Below are positions 1 to 5,850 of a stretch of 10,683 nt of DNA, one piece after another. The position numbers were made by a program, and so were the translations under genes. The notes beneath the pieces were generated by a model. That model worked only from the letters and a program-made list of their open reading frames with translations. It was not told the DNA's origin and made no database searches. This DNA comes from UBA1858 sp045105615 (GTDB lineage: Bacteria; Pseudomonadota; Gammaproteobacteria; UBA4575). The stretch is from positions 1 to 10,683 of the forward strand of contig JBGCDS010000013.1 of the NCBI GenBank assembly GCA_045105615.1. The letters run 5' to 3'. The number at the start of each line of letters is the position of its first letter. Positions within the stretch are counted from its first letter, which is position 1.

Positions 1-2
1 GT

Positions 3-641
3 TATCAGCCTGGGCATACTCACTGTGATTTCTTGAGCTATGAGTTAGCGTTTGATGATCAAATGATTGTGGTTGATGCCGGTGTGTTTGAATATACAGA
101 AGGGGAGATGCGTGATTATGTGCGCTCTACTCAAGCGCATAATACAATTTCAGTCGATGGTGATCAGCAGTCTGAAATATGGGCAGCATTTCGCGTAGCA
201 CGCAGAGCGAGTAAGTTATATGCACAGGTTGCTAGAAATGCTCGTGGCGCTTCGTTTAAGGGTGGTTACCAAGGGTTTTATGCAGTTAGAGGTAAAGCCA
301 AGCATTTGCGTGATGTGGATATGCAGCTAACTGAGGCAGGTAATGCCATTAGCCGCATTACTATTAAAGATGTGGTCCAGTTTAAAGGTAAGCATCAAGC
401 TGAAAGCTTTATACATCTTCACCCTTCATTAAGCTGTCAGGATGATGGCTCTGGGACGATTGGTCTGATGCAGCATGGAGAACTAGTCGCCAATGTTATA
501 TTGGCTAGAGACACGAGCTATAAGATTTCTACTTCTTATTACTGTCCAGAATTTGGCAAGCGAATTGAAAATCCGGTAATCACTATGACTCGGACTGGTC
601 TGGATAATATTGAGATGGGTTACGTGATTGAGAAATTATGA
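3..641 (+). CDS. Heparinase II/III-family protein, C-terminal part (5' end outside window)
   Basis: The reading frame is open from base 3 to the TGA at 639-641, so this is the 3' part of a longer gene. The TTG at 33 is not a real start, because the family motif PGHTHCDFLSYEL is encoded across it (codons from base 9 onward). That motif, then VVDAGVFEY, RSTQAHNTISVDG and a SEIWAAFRV segment, is the usual order in the C-terminal beta-sandwich half of heparinase II/III and alginate-lyase-like proteins. Family knowledge: these enzymes cleave uronic-acid polysaccharides by beta-elimination, and related genes occur in capsule or exopolysaccharide clusters. The GT4 gene downstream on the same strand supports a role in exopolysaccharide processing or turnover. 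The substrate cannot be read from this fragment. The N-terminal (alpha/alpha)-toroid domain would lie upstream of the window. A palindromic repeat starts 15 bases after the stop. Confidence 0.88.
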   Translation, partial: YQPGHTHCDFLSYELAFDDQMIVVDAGVFEYTEGEMRDYVRSTQAHNTISVDGDQQSEIWAAFRVARRASKLYAQVARNARGASFKGGYQGFYAVRGKAKHLRDVDMQLTEAGNAISRITIKDVVQFKGKHQAESFIHLHPSLSCQDDGSGTIGLMQHGELVANVILARDTSYKISTSYYCPEFGKRIENPVITMTRTGLDNIEMGYVIEKL

Positions 642-655
642 TTTTTTGAGATGTG

Positions 656-683
656 CTGGATTCTCGCCTGCGCGGGAATGACG
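656..683 (-). repeat. dRS3-like palindrome, copy 1 (minus orientation)
   Basis: The 20-nt core at 660-679 reads, on the minus strand, ATTCCC-GCGCAGGC-GAGAAT. It is flanked by CTGG on the left and GACG on the right. One mismatch separates it from the perfect ATTCCC-N8-GGGAAT layout of copies 2 and 4. It pairs in inverted orientation with copy 2 at 917-944. It lies just behind the heparinase-family gene, where its hairpin could also affect the 3' end of that transcript, although no T-run follows it. Confidence 0.85.
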
Positions 684-743
684 TAAGGGCCTCGGGGTGT
701 GGCATAAGAGCTTAGCATTGAATTGAAGAAACCAGGGGTGTAA

Positions 744-875
744 GTGATCATGACAACCTTGCATGCTGGGAGTAAATTCTCTAACAATAATCATCAGTTT
801 TCAGGTGGTCTGCATGGTGTAGTTATCTCAGTCGTTTTAACTCAGGGTAAGGAATATCGTTTTGGTGGGTTATGA
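744..875 (+). pseudogene. parE: parE fragment (topoisomerase IV subunit B, ATP-binding domain remnant)
   Basis: The frame from GTG 744 (ATG at 750) to TGA 873-875 encodes about 43 residues. They begin VIMTTLHAGSKFSNNNHQ and continue FSGGLHGVVISVV. This closely follows the ParE/GyrB GHKL ATPase segment, remembered for ParE as LHAGGKFSN-x-x-YQFSGGLHGVG(I/V)SVVNAL. The FSN...QFSGG spelling is ParE-like rather than GyrB-like. After SVV the match is lost and a short LTQGKEYRFGG tail follows, possibly from a little further along parE after an internal deletion. A stop (TAA 741-743) lies directly upstream. The second glycine of the ATP-lid GGLHGVG is valine here, so the segment could not work. It is a non-functional fragment of a normally ~630-residue protein. 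It lies between palindrome copies 1 and 2, so it may have been carried or trapped with them. The match is from memory and has not been aligned. Confidence 0.72.
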
Positions 876-916
876 TGCAAGAATTTATTTGGTATTTCAT
901 TGTGAGTATTAATAAC

Positions 917-944
917 CGTCATTCCCGCGCAGGCGGGAATCCAG
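917..944 (+). repeat. dRS3-like palindrome, copy 2 (plus orientation)
   Basis: The core at 921-940 is a perfect ATTCCC-GCGCAGGC-GGGAAT, flanked by CGTC and CCAG. It is the inverted partner of copy 1. Together the two bound a segment of about 230 bp that holds the parE remnant. It lies about 70 bases upstream of the glycosyltransferase start. Confidence 0.9.
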
Positions 945-960
945 CAGTGATAAAATTCTC

Positions 961-966
961 TATAAT
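961..966 (+). promoter_or_regulatory. Possible -10 box for the GT4 gene
   Basis: A perfect TATAAT lies 47 bases before the ATG at 1013, in AT-rich DNA just after palindrome copy 2. No convincing -35 hexamer is seen 16-18 bases upstream, where the end of the repeat lies. The call rests on the -10 alone. Confidence 0.3.
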
Positions 967-1012
967 ATATTTAGTAGGGCAATATTATTTAAAAGAAATT
1001 TATTATTAATCT

Positions 1013-2233
1013 ATGCGAATCTTATTTTTATCCCATTATTTTCCTCCGGAGGTTAACGCACCTGCCACGCGCACCTTTGAGCATTGCAAGCAGTGGGTAG
1101 ATCATGGTCATCAAGTCACAGTGATTTCTTGTACGCCGCACCATCCTATGGGGAAGGTGTATCCAGGCTATAAGAATAAGTTTTATCAGGTTGAAGAAAA
1201 AGACGGTATTAAAGCAATTAAGGTGCTGACCTATGTGACAGCTAATTCAGGATTTTTAAAGCGCACCTTGAATTATGTGTTTTATATGTTGATGGTAATT
1301 TTGATTGCCCCATTTATTAGCAAGGCGGATGTGGTTATCTCAACATCACCTCAATTTTTTAATGGATTAGCAGGTTATTTTGTTTCAAGGATGAAGCGCT
1401 GCCCCTGGGTGTTGGAAATTCGTGATCTATGGCCGGAATCAATATTGGCTGTCGGTGCGATTAAAAATAAATCTGCGATTAAGTTATTAGCGTGGTTGGA
1501 GAAATTTGTTTATCGTAAGGCAGATCACATTGTTCCCGTGACATTCGCTTTTCAACGTCATATAGAAAAGCATGGAGGTGATGCAGATAAAATTACTGTC
1601 ATTCGGAATGGCGTTAATTTTGATTTGTTTAAGCTTCAAGAGAAAAACAATGCATTTGCACGTTCAGTTGGCGTTGAGAATAAGTTTGTTGCTTCCTACG
1701 TCGGGACTCATGGCATGGCGCATGGTTTAAATGTCATCCTCGATGCTGCCGAGAAACTAACGAATAGGCCAGGGATTGTCTTTTTAATGATTGGTGATGG
1801 CGCTGAAAAAGAAAAGCTTCTAGAAGAGAAGAATCGCCGCCAATTAGATAATGTCATTATGCTTGATCAGCAGCCTAAACAAGAGATGCCTAATATCTGG
1901 TCTATCTCAGACGTAAGTTTAGTATTATTAAAAAAACAGGATCTATTCCTGACTGTGATTCCATCAAAAATATTTGAAACAATGGCAATGAAAAAGCCAA
2001 TGGTGCTGGGCGTGCGTGGCGAATCGCAGGTGTTAATTGAAGAGGGTGATGCCGGGATATGCATTGAACCTGAAAACGTTGATGAGCTAGTCGCAGCCGT
2101 TGTTAAGCTGTCAGACGATGCTGAGGCTTATAATCGCTATGCTGAAAACGGTTACGTGTACGTTCAAGAGCACTTTGACCGTAAGAAGTTAGCCAATCAA
2201 TATGAAAGTATTCTAACTTCTCTGGCTGAATAA
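1013..2233 (+). CDS. GT4-family glycosyltransferase, WbuB-like
   Basis: This 406-residue protein has the two-Rossmann GT-B layout. The N-terminal acceptor domain starts ILFLSHYFPPEVNAPATR, with a glycine- and histidine-rich turn HGHQVTV at 32-38. A hydrophobic stretch at about 88-103 suggests membrane association. EIRDLWPES at 135-143 is characteristic of WbuB-type sugar transferases. The C-terminal donor domain starts near VIRNGVNFDLF (197-207) and contains YVGTHGMAHGL (229-239), a GDG turn (261-263) and PSKIFETMAMKKP (317-329), the nucleotide-sugar-binding signature of the GT4 family. Family members add a sugar, often an N-acetylated hexosamine, to a lipid-linked O-antigen or exopolysaccharide precursor on the inner face of the membrane. 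The heparinase-family gene upstream fits such a locus. The ribosome-binding site is weak (AAAGAAA). The stop abuts the sucD stop on the other strand. Donor and acceptor are not deducible here. Confidence 0.9.
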   Translation: MRILFLSHYFPPEVNAPATRTFEHCKQWVDHGHQVTVISCTPHHPMGKVYPGYKNKFYQVEEKDGIKAIKVLTYVTANSGFLKRTLNYVFYMLMVILIAPFISKADVVISTSPQFFNGLAGYFVSRMKRCPWVLEIRDLWPESILAVGAIKNKSAIKLLAWLEKFVYRKADHIVPVTFAFQRHIEKHGGDADKITVIRNGVNFDLFKLQEKNNAFARSVGVENKFVASYVGTHGMAHGLNVILDAAEKLTNRPGIVFLMIGDGAEKEKLLEEKNRRQLDNVIMLDQQPKQEMPNIWSISDVSLVLLKKQDLFLTVIPSKIFETMAMKKPMVLGVRGESQVLIEEGDAGICIEPENVDELVAAVVKLSDDAEAYNRYAENGYVYVQEHFDRKKLANQYESILTSLAE

Positions 2234-3100
2234 TTACTTCGCAAGTATTTTATTAACTGCTTCACCAATACCCGCCAACGTTCTCACTGTATGCACACCA
2301 GCGTTCTCTAGTGCTTTGTATTTATCTTCTGCTGTACCTTTGCCGCCGCTAATAATAGCGCCGGCATGTCCCATGCGTTTTCCTGGTGGTGCGCTAGCAC
2401 CTGCAATGTAGCTAACAATAGGTTTGTTAACTGCGGTTTGAATAAATTCTGCGGCTTCTTCTTCGGCGGTGCCACCAATTTCACCAACCATGACAATCAC
2501 ATCAGTGTCTTGGTCATGTTCAAACATGGTTAAGCATTCGATGAAATCTAAGCCATGAATAGGGTCGCCACCAATGCCTATGCAGGTTGATTGGCCATGT
2601 TGTTTTGTTTGGTCTACGGCGACATAAGTGAGTGTGCCTGAACGCGAAACGATACCAACATTGCCAGCTTTATGAATGGCACCAGGCATGATGCCAATTT
2701 TGCATTGGTCTGGCGTAATAATGCCAGGGCAGTTGGGACCAATCAGTAATGAAGCGCTGGTTTCAAGAATATCGCTCACAGGAATCATATCCTGCACGGG
2801 AATCCCTTCAGTGATACAAACGATTAATGGAATTTCTGCTTCTACAGCTTCTAGTATTGCATCAGCAGCAAATGCAGCTGGCACATAAATGACTGTGGCA
2901 TCTATTTCATGGTTTTGCATGACTTCGCTCACCGTGTTGTACACGGGTAAATCTAGATGTGTGCTACCACCCTTGCCAGGTGTGACTCCAGCCACAATTT
3001 TACTGCCGTAGTCCAGGCCTTGTTGAGTGTGGAATGTGCCAACGCTACCAGTAATGCCTTGGCAAAGTATCTGTGTGTGTTCGTCGATTAATACACTCAT
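2234..3100 (-). CDS. sucD: Succinyl-CoA synthetase, alpha subunit
   Basis: This 288-residue protein is nearly the length of E. coli SucD (289). With SucC it interconverts succinyl-CoA and succinate, with ATP (or GTP) formation, in the cytoplasmic TCA cycle. The CoA-binding Rossmann domain shows GITGSVGTFH (15-24) and GVTPGKGG (38-45). The ligase domain shows GPNCPGIITP (121-130), SRSGTLTY (152-159), GIGGDP (175-180) and GEIGG (206-210). RMGHAGA carries the phosphorylated histidine at 245. Two differences from the familiar sequence are visible: valine 160 replaces the glutamate usual in TLTYEA, and a two-residue gap occurs at QTKQHGQ compared with E. coli. The ATG overlaps the sucC stop by four bases (ATGA, 3097-3100), which implies translational coupling. 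The stop lies directly next to the stop of the convergent glycosyltransferase. Confidence 0.97.
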   Translation of the reverse strand: MSVLIDEHTQILCQGITGSVGTFHTQQGLDYGSKIVAGVTPGKGGSTHLDLPVYNTVSEVMQNHEIDATVIYVPAAFAADAILEAVEAEIPLIVCITEGIPVQDMIPVSDILETSASLLIGPNCPGIITPDQCKIGIMPGAIHKAGNVGIVSRSGTLTYVAVDQTKQHGQSTCIGIGGDPIHGLDFIECLTMFEHDQDTDVIVMVGEIGGTAEEEAAEFIQTAVNKPIVSYIAGASAPPGKRMGHAGAIISGGKGTAEDKYKALENAGVHTVRTLAGIGEAVNKILAK

Positions 3101-4266
3101 GATTGTGCACCAGCTTTTTCGATCGCTAGTTTGGCGCCTTCTGTGAGTTCGCTAACTGCGGTAATTAATTTATGTTTATCTTTTAGAATTTCTTTGCCCT
3201 GCTCTGCATTGGTGCCTTGTAGTAGAACGACGACAGGTAGAGTGAGTTCGGTTTCTTCTAAAGCTTGTAGTATGCCTTCCGCAATGACGTCGCAACGGAC
3301 AATGCCGCCAAAGATATTGACGAATATAGAGCGAACACTTTCGTCATCAATTAATAGGTTGAATGCTTGGGTGACACGTTGTGCAGTCGTGTTTCCGCCT
3401 ACGTCTAGGAAGTTAGCGGGTTCGCCACCGTTATGCTTGATTAAGTCCATGGTGGCCATGGCTAGCCCAGCGCCGTTAACAATGCAACCAATGCTGCCGT
3501 CGAGTTTTACATAGTTAAGGTCGTGCTGTTTGGCTTTGAGTTCGATAGGGTTTTCTTGACTAGTGTCTTTTAATGAGGCTATTTTTTTGTGACGGAATAA
3601 AGCGTTGTCATCAAAATTCATTTTTGCATCAAGCGCTAGTAATGACTCATCTTCAGCAACGATAAGCGGGTTGATTTCTATTAACGAAGCATCGCTATCA
3701 AGAAATAATGTATACACCTGTTTTAGGATATGTGAGAACTGTTTGAACTGAGCTTTATTAAGGCTTAAATCCTGTGCGAGTAGTCGGCAGTGATAGCCTT
3801 GAACGCCTGATGTTTTATGAATGTTGACCGATGCTATTTTCTCGGGTGATGTTTCAGCAACTTCTTCGATATTAATCCCACCTTCAGCTGAGGCAATCGC
3901 GGTAATTTTTTTGCTTGCTCTGTCGACTAATAAGCCTAGGTAAATTTCACGTTTGATATTGGCAGGTTTTTCTACCAATAGAGTTTGGATGGGTAAGCCG
4001 TCAGCATCAGTTTGTTTGGTGACAAGTCTTGTCCCCATTAGCTTGTCAATTTGTTGCTTCAGCTCTTCCTTGGTATGAGTCCAAAGAATGCCACCTGCTT
4101 TACCGCGTCCGCCAGCATGAACCTGTGCCTTAACAATCCAGGATTCACCTCCGAAGTTAGCAACAAATTTTTCAATACTGTCACCTTGGGTAAAGACTTC
4201 ACTTCTGGGTACGGGAATTTCGTAAGTATGGAGTAAACGCTTGGACTGATATTCGTGGATATACAC
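3097..4266 (-). CDS. sucC: Succinyl-CoA synthetase, beta subunit
   Basis: This 389-residue protein compares with 388 in E. coli. The start is GTG (4264-4266), chosen because it gives the family N-terminus MYIHEYQSK. The N-terminal ATP-grasp domain has VKAQVHAGGRGKAGG (45-59), EINPL (197-201) and LDAKMNFDDNALFRH (212-226). The C-terminal CoA-ligase domain has NGAGLAMATMD (264-274), GGEPANFLDVGG (280-291) and FGGIVRCDVIAEG (319-331). The subunit binds the nucleotide and accepts phosphate from the SucD histidine. The FGGIVRCD motif favours SucC over malate-CoA ligase MtkA, which I remember as having FAGINRCD at this place. No sucAB, lpd or sdh genes are adjacent, so the pair stands apart from the usual sucABCD order. 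No strong Shine-Dalgarno or promoter is evident upstream (AGAG is about 11 bases before the GTG). Confidence 0.97.
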   Translation of the reverse strand: MYIHEYQSKRLLHTYEIPVPRSEVFTQGDSIEKFVANFGGESWIVKAQVHAGGRGKAGGILWTHTKEELKQQIDKLMGTRLVTKQTDADGLPIQTLLVEKPANIKREIYLGLLVDRASKKITAIASAEGGINIEEVAETSPEKIASVNIHKTSGVQGYHCRLLAQDLSLNKAQFKQFSHILKQVYTLFLDSDASLIEINPLIVAEDESLLALDAKMNFDDNALFRHKKIASLKDTSQENPIELKAKQHDLNYVKLDGSIGCIVNGAGLAMATMDLIKHNGGEPANFLDVGGNTTAQRVTQAFNLLIDDESVRSIFVNIFGGIVRCDVIAEGILQALEETELTLPVVVLLQGTNAEQGKEILKDKHKLITAVSELTEGAKLAIEKAGAQS

Positions 4267-4415
4267 TGTTGGGATCTCTGGCTAATGAGTAGAATTTGCG
4301 TACATTAACACAGAGTTGTATGTGGTTCTCTTGAAAATTAGCCTTAGAGAAGGTGATTTTTTTACATTTTGATAATGTGGTGTATCCGGTATTTGTTAAG
4401 AAGATTAGGGTGCTG

Positions 4416-4443
4416 CTGAATTTCCGCCTGCGCGGGAAAGAAG
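4416..4443 (-). repeat. dRS3-like palindrome, copy 3 (minus orientation, degenerate)
   Basis: The core at 4420-4439 is ATTTCC-GCCTGCGC-GGGAAA, with CTGA on the left. The right flank GAAG has lost the GACG seen in the other minus copies. It is the most diverged of the G/C-loop copies. It is the inverted partner of copy 4, about 90 bases away. Confidence 0.75.
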
Positions 4444-4533
4444 CAAAGGAGTCATGGATGTGTAGTGCTATAGAGAGATGAGGAATTATGTAAAGGTAAT
4501 GTGTGGCATGCACATTTAGCATATGCGCACTAC

Positions 4534-4561
4534 TGTCATTCCCGCGCAGGCGGGAATCCAT
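4534..4561 (+). repeat. dRS3-like palindrome, copy 4 (plus orientation)
   Basis: The core at 4538-4557 is identical to copy 2: ATTCCC-GCGCAGGC-GGGAAT, with TGTC before it and CCA after it. It ends 12 bases before the GIY-YIG start codon. It therefore occupies the upstream leader of that gene and forms the left border of the interval that contains it. Confidence 0.9.
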
Positions 4562-4573
4562 TAGATTTAAAAC

Positions 4574-4864
4574 ATGGAAAAATCACCCTGTGTATATATA
4601 GTCACTAACAAAAAGAACGGAACACTTTATCTCGGAGTTACTACTCAGCTCAGACAGAGAATATGGCAACACAAAGAAAAAGTAGCTGATGGATTCAGTA
4701 AGCGTTATGAGTTGGATTTATTAGTTTACTATGAATTGCATGACACTATCGAAAGCTCAATCCTTAGAGAGAAACAGTTGAAAAACTGGAACCGACAATG
4801 GAAATTGAAATTAATTTATGAGTTTAATCCTGAGTGGCTAGATTTGTATTTGGAGTTATTTTAG
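4574..4864 (+). CDS. Solitary GIY-YIG family endonuclease
   Basis: This 96-residue protein is essentially one GIY-YIG catalytic domain. The GIY element is VYI (7-9), and the YIG element is YLG (19-21) in the segment NGTLYLGVT. RQRIWQH supplies the conserved arginine (29) and histidine (33). REKQLKNW (65-72) carries the metal-binding glutamate (66). All core catalytic positions are present, so the enzyme should be active. Family knowledge: such stand-alone domains (UPF0213/YhbQ-like) are DNA endonucleases without an attached DNA-binding module, and their physiological roles are mostly unclear. I recall a related neisserial enzyme, Ssn, described as cutting single-stranded DNA at a repeated sequence. 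The gene is bordered by palindrome copies 4 (4534-4561) and 5 (4932-4959) in opposite orientation, which suggests a nuclease-repeat relation. No Shine-Dalgarno is visible before the ATG, so expression may be low or depend on the repeat leader. Confidence 0.93.
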   Translation: MEKSPCVYIVTNKKNGTLYLGVTTQLRQRIWQHKEKVADGFSKRYELDLLVYYELHDTIESSILREKQLKNWNRQWKLKLIYEFNPEWLDLYLELF

Positions 4865-4931
4865 TGAGAATTTCAACGGTGTATCAGATGCAGGTGAGAA
4901 TCAAAGATTAATCAGAAATTTTATATATTGG

Positions 4932-4959
4932 CTAGATCCCCGTTTTCACGGGGATGACG
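4932..4959 (-). repeat. dRS3-like palindrome, copy 5 (minus orientation, GTTTTCAC loop)
   Basis: The core at 4936-4955 is ATCCCC-GTTTTCAC-GGGGAT, a perfect 6-bp-arm palindrome, flanked by CTAG and GACG. It differs from the G/C-loop copies in the central eight bases but keeps the 20-nt length and the same flanks. It differs at one position from copy 8. It forms the right border of the interval containing the GIY-YIG gene. Confidence 0.85.
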
Positions 4960-5082
4960 AGTTTATTTGTTGCTATTGATTTTCATGCGCTGCCTTTTTA
5001 GCGCAGGCAAGGTCTAGCATGGCTTGATATAACACATTAATAAATTAGCGCTTTTCTAGAGTGGTCTGTTGTTTTTCATTTT

Positions 5083-5110
5083 CGTCATTCCTGTGCAGGC
5101 GGGAATTTAG
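5083..5110 (+). repeat. dRS3-like palindrome, copy 6 (plus orientation)
   Basis: The core at 5087-5106 is ATTCCT-GTGCAGGC-GGGAAT, with CGTC before it and TTAG after it. It ends 26 bases beyond the nlpC-family stop on the other strand. It is the inverted partner of copy 5, about 120 bases away. The DNA between them (4960-5082) shows no gene, only a short TGCGCT/AGCGCA hairpin at 4986-5005. Confidence 0.85.
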
Positions 5111-5136
5111 ACGATATTGAGAATTAGTCTTATATT

Positions 5137-5691
5137 CTAATGTAAGCTCGCGACTTTAATTAATCGCTGACGCCAGTATGGTTCATTGATACTTGCGTAC
5201 GAAACACGTTTTCCCGATTTGGGTGCATGGATGAATTGATCATTGCCAGTGTAGATGCCGACATGAGAAACATTGTCACCATAGATGCGGAAGAATAATA
5301 TGTCGCCTGGTTTAGCGGAGGTTAATTTTTTAGCTGGCCGATGCTGTGCTTGTTGTTTAGTTGTGCGCGGGACTGTTATGTCTAACTGCTGGTGCGTATA
5401 GTAGACCAAGCCGCTGCAATCAAATCCTTTGGAAGGAGATGAGCCGCCATATCTGTACGGTGAGCCAATTAAAGATTCTGCGATAGATACAATTTGATCA
5501 CCTGTAGAATATTTTAAAGGAGTAGAGCGTTTGTATGTTTTGGCAGATGCTTTAGTTTCGTGGTTAGCATGAGAAGTGGCTGCTGGTTTTTCTGGAGCAG
5601 ACGAACATCCGGTCAGTGCAATAGCAGTGCTTACTAAGCAAAGGACTAATGCTTTTCTATATACCTGAAGATGTGAGTTGTTATTTCTCAT
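5137..5691 (-). CDS. NlpC/P60 family lipoprotein, putative cell-wall endopeptidase
   Basis: The catalytic domain is NlpC/P60, a papain-like fold that cleaves peptides of peptidoglycan. The sequence GFDCSGLVYY holds the nucleophile Cys92, SHVGIYTG the base His143 and FIHAPKSG the third residue His155 (numbered from ATG 5691). The N-terminus has RK, a hydrophobic run ALVLCLVSTAIAL and the lipobox LTGC with Cys29, so the protein should be lipid-anchored in the envelope. A Ser/Ala/Lys-rich linker leads to the domain. The start is uncertain: ATG 5691 gives a normal signal peptide but has no Shine-Dalgarno; ATG 5703 is possible; TTG 5748 has GGAAGA just upstream but would make a 47-residue presequence. 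The length (~184 aa) resembles the small Spr/MepS and NlpC lipoproteins. The gene is divergent from rlmD. It may be one of several hydrolases for wall growth. Confidence 0.92.
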   Translation of the reverse strand: MRNNNSHLQVYRKALVLCLVSTAIALTGCSSAPEKPAATSHANHETKASAKTYKRSTPLKYSTGDQIVSIAESLIGSPYRYGGSSPSKGFDCSGLVYYTHQQLDITVPRTTKQQAQHRPAKKLTSAKPGDILFFRIYGDNVSHVGIYTGNDQFIHAPKSGKRVSYASINEPYWRQRLIKVASLH

Positions 5692-5792
5692 AGGGCTAAA
5701 CATTACAGAATTATTCTTGGGTAATCTATAAGAAAGGTTGAGTGGCAATATTCTTCCGATCTTAAACGATATTTTATTCTAACAACGCAATT

Positions 5793-5823
5793 TTTGTGAC
5801 TGAGTTAAAACTATTTTCACAAA
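5793..5823. promoter_or_regulatory. Inverted repeat in the nlpC-rlmD divergent spacer
   Basis: TTTGTGA (5793-5799) and TCACAAA (5817-5823) form a perfect 7-base inverted repeat separated by 17 bases, about 30 bases before the rlmD start. It could be an operator or part of the divergent promoters. The arms resemble CRP half-sites, but the spacing is not the 6 bases of a CRP site. A similar TTGTGA/TCACAA pair lies before aspS. Confidence 0.3.
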
Positions 5824-5850
5824 TGTTCACAGCCAAATAATTATAAAACC

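Larger units (their letters stand above)
4267..4573. other. Gene-free spacer between sucC and the GIY-YIG gene
   Basis: These 307 bases hold the leader of sucC (minus) and an inverted pair of palindromes (copies 3 and 4). I see no convincing gene. A 120-codon minus-strand frame (4199-4561) begins inside copy 4 and ends inside sucC out of frame, and its sequence resembles no protein family. The AT-rich stretch at 4330-4400 probably contains the sucC promoter, but no hexamer pair stands out. Confidence 0.6.

Noticed and set aside
33..35. TTG as start of the heparinase-family gene
   Set aside because: The frame is open upstream to base 3 and encodes the conserved PGHTHCDF part of the family motif, so the true start lies before the window.
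656..683. Palindrome copy 1 as an intrinsic terminator of the heparinase-family gene
   Set aside because: The hairpin is G/C-rich and near the stop, but no T-run follows and the same element occurs in both orientations elsewhere, so it is primarily a repeat.
3097..4266. Malate-CoA ligase (mtkAB) instead of sucCD
   Set aside because: The C-terminal motif FGGIVRCDVIAEG and the SucD GPNCPG segment fit succinyl-CoA synthetase; remembered MtkA/MtkB have FAGINRCD and GPNTPG, and no serine-cycle genes are nearby.
4199..4561. 120-codon minus-strand frame from the repeat region into sucC
   Set aside because: It starts inside palindrome copy 4, reading the repeat as DSRLRGND, and ends within sucC in another frame. 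Its composition is unlike a folded protein. This is a typical frame created by a repeat.
4977..5048. Short minus-strand frame ending CAKKAAHENQ within the copy 5-6 interval
   Set aside because: It is only about 23 codons long with a stop directly upstream and no ribosome-binding site. It looks slightly protein-like but is too short to support, and I recognise no family.
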